A stretch of 22,169 nt of DNA from GCA-001735895 sp964651385. GTDB lineage: Bacteria > Pseudomonadota > Gammaproteobacteria > GCA-001735895. Shown here one piece after another: positions 1 to 7,232 of the stretch (positions are counted from its first letter, which is position 1; every line of letters begins with the position of its first letter). Below the pieces are notes generated by a model that saw nothing but the letters and a program-made list of their open reading frames with translations, did no database searches and had not been told where the DNA came from. The stretch lies in assembly GCA_964651385.1 (NCBI GenBank), contig CAZYYM010000058.1:1-22169 (forward strand). The letters are read 5' to 3'. The position numbers and the translations under genes are program-made.

Positions 1-58
1 AGAAAATAACTCCTTAACTTCGCCATCAACTGTCTAATCTATGGGGTCCACTTCTGTA
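1..58 (-). mobile_element. Terminal end of an IS3-family-like insertion sequence (continues off the left edge)
   Basis: Read on the minus strand, the segment begins with AGAAGTGGACCCC followed by an AGACAG block, the pattern of IS3-family terminal inverted repeats (positions about 31-57). About 40 bases further on, a strong ribosome binding site AAGGAG (10-15 on the complement) sits nine bases from the window edge, where an orfA start would be expected. The sequence interrupts a reading frame that starts at 118. The family call rests on the shape of the end only, because no transposase is visible. The exact boundary, 55 to 58, is uncertain. Confidence 0.5.
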
Positions 59-118
59 GGCCTCGATCAGACTGGTCCATTCGTCTGCCGATAATGGGCG
101 GGATTTGGTATTTGGCAT
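59..118 (-). pseudogene. IS66 TnpA-like N-terminal fragment, cut by an insertion
   Basis: The ATG at 118 on the minus strand, with GAGGAG seven bases upstream, opens MPNTKSRPLSADEW followed by TSLIEAYRSG. The E-W-x-x-L-I-E-x-x-x-x-S-G pattern is typical of the first helix of IS66-family TnpA (OrfA) accessory proteins. After about 20 residues the frame enters the IS3-like terminal repeat and stops at 26-28, so about 30 codons are open in total. It is therefore a broken gene. The assignment rests on a short stretch and could be wrong. Confidence 0.4.
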
Positions 119-200
119 GGCTTTGCTCCTCATAAAACAGAGCGCGCAATTCAACATATCATGCCAATTTTGGAAAGACTGTGGTGTATGGATCGCTTAC
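59..200 (-). mobile_element. Outer end of an IS66-family-like element, interrupted by the IS3-like element
   Basis: On the minus strand the block starting at 200 reads GTAAGCGATCCATACAC, which fits the GTAAGCG-type terminal repeat of IS66-family elements. About 80 bases inside it, an ATG at 118, preceded by GAGGAG, opens a frame whose first residues resemble the start of an IS66 TnpA accessory protein. This spacing is normal for an IS66 left end. The rest of the element would lie to the left beyond the IS3-like insertion. If this is right, the 8 bases at 201-208 should be one copy of the target duplication. The call is inferred from end and ORF pattern, without database support. Confidence 0.5.
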
Positions 201-607
201 CCCGGATGACATGGCTGATAAAGTTGAGAGGTTGCCATTTGCCTATAAATCGGGGTTTTAGAAGAATATCCAGGCATAAAAAACCCGCCTTCCTTAGCGG
301 GCTACTACATTTGTTGCGGTGTTGCAGTATCAAGTGTAGTCAAAAACAAAAATATTTTAGTAATACATTTCACAAATAATTGATTCGTTCATAGGTTCAG
401 CCGGGTGTATCGCTGTCATACTCAGAGTCACTTCGTGAAATAACTTATCGGTCTATTGTTGAATACTCGAATTTACGGTGAATTTCAAAGGCCAGATTTC
501 GAGGCCTCGGGTAGAATACTAGATTTTACCGGCATTCAAATTCTTCAGGATAGTTGCCTGGCAAGTTCCTCGAAGCAGTCGTAAACTGAGTCCTTGCTGT
601 ACAGGGT
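201..607. other. Non-coding stretch between the IS remnants and the GMC oxidoreductase
   Basis: No believable gene is seen on either strand. The open frames at 151-333 and 161-379 run across the IS end and the terminator hairpin and have no family resemblance. The stretch holds the leftward terminator at 278-301, an AT-rich segment around 340-380, a small dyad TCAC-TTC-GTGA at 428-438 and the ten-base palindrome CGAGGCCTCG at 500-509. The palindrome is about 100 bases ahead of the next start codon and could be an operator. No clear promoter was recognised. Confidence 0.5.
278..301 (-). terminator. Rho-independent terminator for leftward transcription, with no gene attached
   Basis: On the minus strand the sequence reads CCCGC, an eight-base loop, GCGGG, then six T residues: a five base-pair GC stem with a U-tract. 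It would stop transcripts running right to left. No convincing minus-strand gene lies in 302-607, so the gene it served is lost, or it ends a short untranslated RNA. Confidence 0.65.
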
Positions 608-2257
608 ATGACATTGAAAAATAACGACGAATTCGACTACATCATTCTGGGCGCCGGTTCCGCTGGTTGTGTATTGGCCTATGAATTGAGTCAGGATCCC
701 AGTAACCGAGTGCTAATTCTTGAAGCCGGTCCGATGGATAGAAAACTGATGATTCACATGCCAGCCGGCGTTCATCAGGCTTATAAAGACCCAAGTATTA
801 ACTGGAATTACGAGAGTGAGTCCGAATCCGAACTCGATCATCGCAATATCACGCTACCTCGAGGTAAAGTGATCGGAGGTTCTTCATCGATCAACTCAAT
901 GGTTTATATGCGCGGTCATCCAAAGGATTATGATTTGTGGGCCAGCCGCTACCGGTTACCGGATTGGTCTTTTGCCAAATGCCTGCCTTATTTTAAACAC
1001 TGTGAATCGTCAGACCGCGGCGCAAGTGACTGGCGCGGTGATAAAGGCAGGCTTGGTGTCACCAGAGGTAAGCTCCAAAACCCGTTGTACGATGCCTTTT
1101 TCGAAGCGGGTAAACAGTCGGGACAGGGGTATTCCGATGATTTGAACGGTTTTCAACCCGAAGGTCTGGCAAGGCTCGATAGTACTACAAAATTTGGGCG
1201 GCGAAGTAGTGCCGCCGTAGCTCACCTGAAACCCGCGCTTTCGAGATCTAATTTAACCCTGGAAGTCAATGCCCTGGTGCATCGTGTCATTATTGAAGAC
1301 AAACAGGCAAAGGCTGTGACATTTCGAAGCAAAGGTAAAACGCATACTGTTCAGGCCGCCAGGGAGGTAATTGTCTGCGGCGGAGCGATAAATTCGCCTC
1401 AAATATTAATGCTTTCAGGCATAGGGCCTTCTGATCATCTTAGCGAATTTGGCATAGAAACCGTTAATCATCTGCCAGGTGTCGGTCAAAATTTACAGGA
1501 TCATCTGAATATTGCCGTTGTACACGCATGTACTAAAGCGGTAACTTTCGATCGCTATGATAACCCTTTCAGAAAATTAGCTATAGGCTTGCAGTGGATC
1601 TTGACCAGGAAGGGGTTTGTCGCTTCGAATGTCTGGGAAGCCGGTGGCTTTATTTATGGCAATGACAAAGTCGACTTCCCCAACCTGCAATACCATTTCG
1701 CACCAGTTCATCACGAGTACCATGGTGAAAAAATCAAACTATTCCAGGGCTTCATTACTCAGCTCGACCAACTTAGACCGCGTAGTAGAGGGGAAATCCG
1801 ATTGCTTTCGGCTGATCCTGCGCATCGACCGGCAGCCTATTTTAATTATCTGTCCGATTCTTACGATATGATCGAACTGAGTGAAGCTGTAATGTGTATT
1901 CGTGAGTTACTGTCGCAACCGGCTTTTGACGAACTCCGTGGAAAAGAATTACGACCGGGATCTGATATGACTTCCAAGGCTGATATTGAGCGCTATATCC
2001 GTGCAAACGCGACCACTGATTATCACCCCTGTTGTAGTTGCCGCATGGGAAGTGATGAAATGGCGGTAGTTGATGAGGAATTACGCGTTCATGGCGTTGA
2101 TGGGTTGCGCGTGGTCGACGCTTCGGTTATGCCCGATATTGTCAGCGGAAACCTCAATGCTCCGACACAAATGATGGCATATCGAGCCGCCGATTTCATC
2201 CTGGGTAGAAACCAGTTGCCCGATTTTCATGCTAGTTTTCATTTCCAGGTAGAGTGA
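608..2257 (+). CDS. GMC-family FAD oxidoreductase (choline dehydrogenase-like)
   Basis: 549 residues, the usual length for the glucose-methanol-choline family, which oxidises alcohols to aldehydes with bound FAD. The FAD-binding GAGSAG is at residues 15-20. The first family signature (PRGKVIGGSSSIN) is near residues 85-97, and the second (GAINSPQILMLSGIGP) near 258-273. The C-terminal catalytic pair is visible as His473 in YHPCCSCRMG and Asn517 in GNLNAPTQ. The C-terminal stretch DEMAVVDEELRVHG resembles BetA most. The substrate cannot be fixed from sequence: choline is plausible given the carnitine genes 12 kb away, but generic alcohol dehydrogenases share these motifs. The ATG at 608 follows CAGGG. 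The gene is separated from the glp operon by 157 bases containing that operon's promoter, so it is probably transcribed on its own. Confidence 0.85.
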   Translation: MTLKNNDEFDYIILGAGSAGCVLAYELSQDPSNRVLILEAGPMDRKLMIHMPAGVHQAYKDPSINWNYESESESELDHRNITLPRGKVIGGSSSINSMVYMRGHPKDYDLWASRYRLPDWSFAKCLPYFKHCESSDRGASDWRGDKGRLGVTRGKLQNPLYDAFFEAGKQSGQGYSDDLNGFQPEGLARLDSTTKFGRRSSAAVAHLKPALSRSNLTLEVNALVHRVIIEDKQAKAVTFRSKGKTHTVQAAREVIVCGGAINSPQILMLSGIGPSDHLSEFGIETVNHLPGVGQNLQDHLNIAVVHACTKAVTFDRYDNPFRKLAIGLQWILTRKGFVASNVWEAGGFIYGNDKVDFPNLQYHFAPVHHEYHGEKIKLFQGFITQLDQLRPRSRGEIRLLSADPAHRPAAYFNYLSDSYDMIELSEAVMCIRELLSQPAFDELRGKELRPGSDMTSKADIERYIRANATTDYHPCCSCRMGSDEMAVVDEELRVHGVDGLRVVDASVMPDIVSGNLNAPTQMMAYRAADFILGRNQLPDFHASFHFQVE

Positions 2258-2283
2258 TTATTGAATCAGGTAAGTTTCAAATG

Positions 2284-2334
2284 AAAACGAAAATATAGGA
2301 TTAAAACGAACATTAATATGATCAAAACGAAAGT
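2284..2334 (+). promoter_or_regulatory. Three direct AAAACGAA boxes, probable GlpR operator
   Basis: AAAACGAA occurs at 2284, 2303 and 2324, each followed by an AT-rich tail, giving spacings of 19 and 21 bases, close to two helical turns. The third copy ends just before the -35 element of the glp promoter. Read on the complement they are TTCGTTTT, the kind of T-rich tandem box used by several DeoR-family repressors. A DeoR-family gene lies in the operon they precede. Binding is an inference. Confidence 0.55.
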
Positions 2335-2337
2335 ATA

Positions 2338-2370
2338 TTATTGACAATAAGAAAATATCGAATATATACT
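2338..2370 (+). promoter_or_regulatory. Sigma-70-type promoter of the glycerol operon
   Basis: A perfect TTGACA (2341-2346) is followed after 18 bases by TATACT (2365-2370); an overlapping TATATA at 2363 gives a 16-base spacer. The -35 box lies inside the 13-base palindrome TTATTGACAATAA (2338-2350), which could be a further protein-binding site. About 45 bases downstream, AGGAGG (2400-2405) and the ATG at 2415 start glpV. Confidence 0.65.
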
Positions 2371-2414
2371 GCCAGCGCTAAAAAACAATCACTGAATATA
2401 GGAGGAACATCATC

Positions 2415-4142
2415 ATGTTCAAAAAAATCGCGTTGGTAACGGTTGTTGCCGCGCTTGGCGCTCAAAACGTATATGCTGGTAAAGCAGATGCGCAGAAGTG
2501 GATCAATAACGAATTTCAGCCTTCGGCGCTCTCAAAATCGGAGCAGATGAAGGAAATGGAATGGTTTATCAATGCCTCAAAACCTTTCAAGGGAATGGAA
2601 ATAAATGTACTTTCTGAGGGGATACCAACACATGATTATGAATCCAAGACTCTAACCAAAGCTTTCGAGGAAATCACAGGTATTAAGGTCAATCACCAGA
2701 TTCTCGGAGAAGGTGAGGTCGTTCAGGCGGTTCAGACTCAGATGCAAACCAAGCGCAACCTCTATGACGCCTATGTGAATGACTCGGATTTGATCGGGAC
2801 TCATTCGCGTCTGCAGCTTGCAGTTAATTTATCTGACTGGATGGCTGGTGAAGGCAAGGCCGTCACCAATCCTATGCTGGATATCGACGACTTTATTGGC
2901 AGGTCATTTACCACTGGCCCCGATGGCAAGTTATATCAACTGCCGGATCAGCAATTCGCCAACTTGTACTGGTTTCGCAAAGACTGGTTTGACCGTGTGG
3001 ATCTGCAAAAGCAATTTAAAAAGATCTACGGCTATGACCTCGGTGTTCCGGTCAACTGGTCCGCCTATGAAGATATCGCCGAGTTTTTCTCGGTTCACGT
3101 GAAGGAAATTGACGGTGTCCGAATTTACGGCCATATGGATTACGGAAAGCGTGCCCCCGACCTGGGTTGGCGCATGACTGACGCATGGTTGTCGATGGCG
3201 GGTGAAGGCAGCAAAGGCTTCCCGAATGGCATACCGGTCGATGAATGGGGTATCCGTATGGAAGCTGGAAGCTGTAATCCAGTTGGTGCTTCGGTCTCCC
3301 GTGGTGGTGCCGCGAATAGTCCGGCGGCTGTCTATGCGATACGCAAGTGGGACGAATGGTTACGCAAATATGCACCTCCCGGGGCTGCCAGTTATGACTT
3401 TTACCAGTCATTGCCAGCGCTGTCTCAGGGTAACGTGGCCCAGCAAATCTTCTGGTACACGGCGTTCACTGCTTCTATGGTGGCGTCAAAAGAGTCAGGC
3501 AACAATACCGTCGACAGCGCAGGTAAGCCGCTGTGGCGCATGGCGCCGTCTCCACATGGACCATACTGGGTGAAAGGACAGAAACTGGGATATCAGGATG
3601 CTGGTTCATGGACCCTGTTCAAGTCTACTCCGGTTGAACGTCGTAAAGCGGCCTGGTTGTATGCTCAGTTTGTTGTTTCCAAGACGGTTGATGTCAAGAA
3701 ATCCCACGTTGGTTTGACTTTTATTCGTGAAAGTACGGTTAACCATCAGTCTTTCACTGAACGCGCGCCCAAATTGGGTGGGTTGGTTGAATTTTATCGC
3801 TCGCCCGATCGGGTTATGTGGTCACCAACAGGGGTCAATGTACCTGACTATCCGAAACTGGCCCAAATCTGGTGGCAACAGATCGGTGACGTTAACTCGG
3901 GTGCGTTTACGCCGCAGCAAGCAATGGATCGCCTGGCCATGGAAATGGATACCGTTATGGCCCGTATGCAGGCTGCCGACGAACGTGCCAATACATACGG
4001 AGGTTGTGGTCCTCGGCTTAACCCGGAGTCGGATCCTCAGGAATGGCTCAACAAGCCGGGGTCGCCTAAAGCTAAGGTTAACGAGAAGCCGAAAGGTGAA
4101 ACCATTAACTATGATGAGTTGGTCAAGCGCTGGAAGAGCTAG
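2415..4142 (+). CDS. glpV: Glycerol ABC transporter substrate-binding protein (GlpV-like)
   Basis: 575 residues, an extracellular solute-binding protein of the sugar type. A signal peptide is clear: MFKK, then a hydrophobic stretch, with probable cleavage after VYA near residue 22, so the protein acts in the periplasm. The long size, the 'WFxNA...GMEINVLSEGIPTHDYES' style opening (seen in separate pieces near residues 45-75) and the neighbours match the glycerol-binding protein of the Rhizobium GlpSTPQUV system. The protein would deliver glycerol to the GlpP/GlpQ permease. AGGAGG nine bases ahead of the ATG is the strongest ribosome binding site in the operon, fitting the high dosage a binding protein needs. 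It is the first gene of the operon, whereas in R. leguminosarum it follows the membrane genes. A stable hairpin lies just after the stop. Confidence 0.85.
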   Translation: MFKKIALVTVVAALGAQNVYAGKADAQKWINNEFQPSALSKSEQMKEMEWFINASKPFKGMEINVLSEGIPTHDYESKTLTKAFEEITGIKVNHQILGEGEVVQAVQTQMQTKRNLYDAYVNDSDLIGTHSRLQLAVNLSDWMAGEGKAVTNPMLDIDDFIGRSFTTGPDGKLYQLPDQQFANLYWFRKDWFDRVDLQKQFKKIYGYDLGVPVNWSAYEDIAEFFSVHVKEIDGVRIYGHMDYGKRAPDLGWRMTDAWLSMAGEGSKGFPNGIPVDEWGIRMEAGSCNPVGASVSRGGAANSPAAVYAIRKWDEWLRKYAPPGAASYDFYQSLPALSQGNVAQQIFWYTAFTASMVASKESGNNTVDSAGKPLWRMAPSPHGPYWVKGQKLGYQDAGSWTLFKSTPVERRKAAWLYAQFVVSKTVDVKKSHVGLTFIRESTVNHQSFTERAPKLGGLVEFYRSPDRVMWSPTGVNVPDYPKLAQIWWQQIGDVNSGAFTPQQAMDRLAMEMDTVMARMQAADERANTYGGCGPRLNPESDPQEWLNKPGSPKAKVNEKPKGETINYDELVKRWKS

Positions 4143-4171
4143 CTCGCCGGCTGTTAATGGCAGTGTCGAAA

Positions 4172-4204
4172 TTGGTATTCGGGTCCCTATGGGCCCGATA
4201 CCAA
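4172..4204 (+). promoter_or_regulatory. Intercistronic stem-loop after glpV
   Basis: TTGGTAT, a bulged T, CGGGTCC, loop CTAT, then GGGCCCG and ATACCAA: about 14 base pairs including one G-U pair. No U-tract follows at once (the nearest T-run starts near 4222), so a full terminator is unlikely. Its place between a highly translated binding-protein gene and the genes for regulator and membrane parts suggests 3'-end protection or partial termination, as known for malE-malF. Confidence 0.55.
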
Positions 4205-4261
4205 CCAGGCACACCAGGCTAATTTTTATCAGTTTATATGTTATTGAATTTGGCGTTAAAA

Positions 4262-5047
4262 ATGAACCGGGATATCAGTAGACGGCAGCATATGATCATG
4301 GACTTTATTAAGCAACATGGTTCCGTGCAGGTGGATCAATTATCGGAACATCTGCATGTCACCCCACAAACTATACGCCGCGATTTGAATCAACTATACG
4401 ACCTCGAATTATTACAACGTGTGCATGGTGGGGCTGTCATTAAAGATAATGTTGAAAACCTGGGTTATGGCGCCCGTAAGATACTGATGGCCAGTGAAAA
4501 AGGCGCCATTGCAAAAAGAGCTGCCGACTTATTACCTGATAATTGTTCGCTGTTCATCAATATCGGAACCACCAACGAAGGTGTTGCTGAACATCTAAAA
4601 AATCGTAAGGGTATGCTCGTTATTACCAATAATATTAATGTCGCAAGTATGCTTTGGCCTTCCAGAGGGCTGGAGGTCATGATTGCCGGAGGTACGATTA
4701 GAAATACCGATGGTGGTATCGTGGGCGCTAGCGCCGAAGAGTTTATCGACAAGTTCAAAGTGGATTATGCAGTAATAGGTTGTTCCTCGATAGACAATAC
4801 GGGTGAATTCTTCGACTACGATCTGCGCGAAGTGCGTGTTGCCCAGGCAATAATCCGCCGTGCTCGATCAGTGATCCTGGTCATGGATTCGCTCAAGTTT
4901 GATCGCCGTGCCCCAATTCTTATTGGTAATTTAACTGATGTAGACATCCTCGTCACAGATGATGGCATTTCATTAGAAGCTGAAGAATTGTGCAAATCCA
5001 AATCAATTCAACTGGAAATTGTACCAAATTCATCAACTATGAATTGA
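4262..5047 (+). CDS. glpR: DeoR-family transcriptional regulator (GlpR-like)
   Basis: 261 residues from the ATG at 4262; an ATG at 4238 would add eight residues, but the MNRDISRRQHMIMDFI opening matches DeoR proteins better. Neither start has a good ribosome binding site. The N-terminal winged helix-turn-helix carries the family hallmark VTPQTIRRDLNQLYDLELLQ (near residues 34-53 from the 4262 start) followed by RVHGGAV. The rest is the sugar-phosphate-sensing DeoRC domain, with IGTTNEG and the NNINVA and GGTIR stretches lining the effector site. GlpR proteins repress glycerol genes and release DNA on binding glycerol 3-phosphate. Here it lies inside the operon, so it probably autoregulates through the three AAAACGAA boxes at 2284-2334. 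The assignment to glycerol is from context. Confidence 0.85.
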   Translation: MNRDISRRQHMIMDFIKQHGSVQVDQLSEHLHVTPQTIRRDLNQLYDLELLQRVHGGAVIKDNVENLGYGARKILMASEKGAIAKRAADLLPDNCSLFINIGTTNEGVAEHLKNRKGMLVITNNINVASMLWPSRGLEVMIAGGTIRNTDGGIVGASAEEFIDKFKVDYAVIGCSSIDNTGEFFDYDLREVRVAQAIIRRARSVILVMDSLKFDRRAPILIGNLTDVDILVTDDGISLEAEELCKSKSIQLEIVPNSSTMN

Positions 5048-5067
5048 TCAAACGGAAACTGTTATTC

Positions 5068-6126
5068 ATGTCAATCGAATTACGCAACGCTACGTTTCGA
5101 CTCGGTGTAGAAACTCATATTTACCAAACAAATCTGACGCTGGAAGCTGGAGGATTCAATATCCTGCTCGGCACTACCTTGAGTGGTAAGACAACGCTGA
5201 TGCGCCTGATGGCTGGACTGGAAAAACCCACTACGGGAGAAATCTGGGCCGGTGATGAAAATGTTACCGGGGTGCCTGTACAGCATCGAAATGTTGCGAT
5301 GGTTTACCAGGCCTTTATTAACTACCCCAATTTTAGCGTTTACGACAATATCGCTTCGCCATTGAAAATAGCGGGATTGGCAAAAAAAGAAATCGACGAA
5401 AAGGTCAGGCGTTTTGCCGATCTGATGAAATTATCGCCAATGCTCGACCGGCTGCCAGCGGAACTATCCGGTGGACAGCAGCAACGTACGGCGATGGCTC
5501 GAGCTTTAGTGAAGGGTGCCGATCTGGTACTGCTGGATGAACCTCTGGCCAACCTGGACTACAAGTTACGTGAGGAATTGCGTGACGAACTGCCAAAATT
5601 GTTCGCCGATACGGGGGCCACCGTGGTTTATGCCACGAGTGAACCACTGGAAGCCCTGATGATGGGCGGACATACGGCTTCATTGAGCGAAGGTCGGGTC
5701 GTTCAGTTCGGAGCCACCTCAGAAATTTATCGTAAGCCCGACAATTTAGAAGCCGTCCGGGTATTTTCAGATCCCCCGGCGAATACTGCCAGTATCCAGA
5801 AACGAGGCACAAAAGCCTTTCTTGGTCAGACAGTAAACTGGCCATTTCCGGATGTACTCAAAAATTTGCCGGATGGTAATTATAGTATTGCTTTACGTCC
5901 GCATCACCTTTTACCGGAAGGTGAGGGTGTCGCCATCGACGGAGAAGTGCAGATTGCAGAAATCAGCGGCTCTGAAAGTATTGTGCGCGTGCATGTCGAA
6001 GGCAACCAGTGGGTGAGCGAGGCGCAAGGCATCCATTCCTTCGAGTTTGGCGAAAAGGCACGTTTTTATTTCGATCCAGCACGTTGTATGTATTTCGATA
6101 ATAACGAAAACATGATTCGCAGTTAA
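5068..6126 (+). CDS. glpS: Glycerol ABC transporter ATPase GlpS (variant H-loop)
   Basis: 352 residues from the ATG at 5068; an upstream ATG at 4990 would overlap glpR by 58 bases and is unlikely. The Walker A is GTTLSGKTT (residues 35-43), the Q-loop is in MVYQAF, the signature LSGGQ is at 133-137 and the Walker B LVLLDEP ends at 159. All are intact. The H-loop histidine is missing: the normal TH is TS (Ser191, in YATSEPLEAL). A C-terminal regulatory domain of the MalK/UgpC (TOBE) type follows from about residue 230, containing ALRPHHLLP. With GlpT it should form an ATPase heterodimer powering glycerol import. The degenerate site it makes with GlpT is described in the findings. It follows glpR by 20 bases in the same operon. 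Confidence 0.85.
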   Translation: MSIELRNATFRLGVETHIYQTNLTLEAGGFNILLGTTLSGKTTLMRLMAGLEKPTTGEIWAGDENVTGVPVQHRNVAMVYQAFINYPNFSVYDNIASPLKIAGLAKKEIDEKVRRFADLMKLSPMLDRLPAELSGGQQQRTAMARALVKGADLVLLDEPLANLDYKLREELRDELPKLFADTGATVVYATSEPLEALMMGGHTASLSEGRVVQFGATSEIYRKPDNLEAVRVFSDPPANTASIQKRGTKAFLGQTVNWPFPDVLKNLPDGNYSIALRPHHLLPEGEGVAIDGEVQIAEISGSESIVRVHVEGNQWVSEAQGIHSFEFGEKARFYFDPARCMYFDNNENMIRS

Positions 6127-6155
6127 TCAGGCAGCTGAATGATAGAGATTAAATT

Positions 6156-7232
6156 ATGGCCAGAATAGAATTTAGAAATGTTCGTCATGCATATCCGCCG
6201 CCACCTGGTCAGGAGCCGGTCTACGTGCTGGAAGAAGTCAACCAGATCTGGGAGGACGGTGGCGCTTACGCGCTGTTAGGTCCATCGGGTTGCGGAAAGA
6301 CAACATTACTCAACACGATTTCGGGACTGTTGACACCCTCAGATGGTTCGATTTTTTTTGACGGTCGGGACATTACTAAATTACCGACCTCGGAGCGACA
6401 GATTGCACAGGTGTTCCAGTTTCCAGTGGTATACGACACGATGAATGTTTACGACAATCTTGCGTTTCCACTGAGAAATCGGGGCGTCGACGAAGCGGTC
6501 ATTAAACAGCGCGTCGAACAGATCGCAAATATGCTTGATCTTGGCCAGCGATTGCATCAGCGCGCCCAGGGGCTAAGCGCCGACGGAAAGCAGAAAATTT
6601 CCCTCGGTCGTGGGCTGGTTCGCTCTGACACCAACGCGATATTGTTCGACGAACCTTTGACCGTAATCGATCCGCACCTGAAGTGGCAACTTCGATCAAA
6701 ACTGAAAGAATTACACCAGCAAATTGGCGTAACCATGATTTATGTTACCCACGATCAGGTCGAAGCACTCACTTTCGCCGATAAAGTGGTGGTGATGTAT
6801 GCGGGTAAAATGGTTCAGGTCGGCTCGCCGGTAGAACTCTTTAGCAAGCCAAATCATACTTTCGTAGGCTATTTTATTGGCTCGCCAGGTATGAATGTGC
6901 TGCCCTGTACGCTCGATAAAGGTCAACCAGTGTTCAACAATTACCCCCTCCGCAGTGCTTATCCGGTGAATGACGATCTCAACGGAAAACTCGAGGTCGG
7001 CGTTCGACCGGAATTTGTTAAATTTGTCGATGATGGCATTCCGGTGGAAATCGAAAAAGTGGAGGATCTTGGACGCTATCAGGTAGTGACCACACGCCAC
7101 GATAGTACCACCATCAAGATGGTGGTCAGCGAAGATCAACAGATACCATCTGGCGGCGCAAGAATTAATTTTGATCCGGAAAATACGCGTATCTACCAGG
7201 ACGACTGGGTCGTGGAAGGGCGCGTATCATGA
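6156..7232 (+). CDS. glpT: Glycerol ABC transporter ATPase GlpT (variant signature motif)
   Basis: 358 residues, MalK-type ATPase. The Walker A GPSGCGKTT is canonical (residues 42-50), as are the Q-loop Gln88, the Walker B ILFDEP (162-167) and the H-loop His199 in YVTHDQ. The ABC signature is degenerate: LSADGKQ (140-146) instead of LSGGQ, and the D-loop reads TVID instead of SALD. The C-terminal TOBE-like domain contains VGVRPEFVKF. The name follows the Rhizobium glycerol ABC system; it is unrelated to the GlpT glycerol-3-phosphate antiporter of E. coli. The stop overlaps the glpP start as ATGA, indicating translational coupling. Confidence 0.85.
   Translation: MARIEFRNVRHAYPPPPGQEPVYVLEEVNQIWEDGGAYALLGPSGCGKTTLLNTISGLLTPSDGSIFFDGRDITKLPTSERQIAQVFQFPVVYDTMNVYDNLAFPLRNRGVDEAVIKQRVEQIANMLDLGQRLHQRAQGLSADGKQKISLGRGLVRSDTNAILFDEPLTVIDPHLKWQLRSKLKELHQQIGVTMIYVTHDQVEALTFADKVVVMYAGKMVQVGSPVELFSKPNHTFVGYFIGSPGMNVLPCTLDKGQPVFNNYPLRSAYPVNDDLNGKLEVGVRPEFVKFVDDGIPVEIEKVEDLGRYQVVTTRHDSTTIKMVVSEDQQIPSGGARINFDPENTRIYQDDWVVEGRVS

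Noticed and set aside
161..379. 72-codon frame near the IS ends
   Set aside because: It spans the IS66-like repeat and the leftward terminator stem, with no family pattern.
3052..3411. Long minus-strand frame inside the GlpV gene
   Set aside because: Antisense shadow of a clear coding gene; no family resemblance and no ribosome binding site.
4990..5067. Upstream ATG extending GlpS by 26 residues
   Set aside because: The extension overlaps the end of glpR and does not resemble an ABC ATPase N-terminus, while MSIELRNATF at 5068 does.
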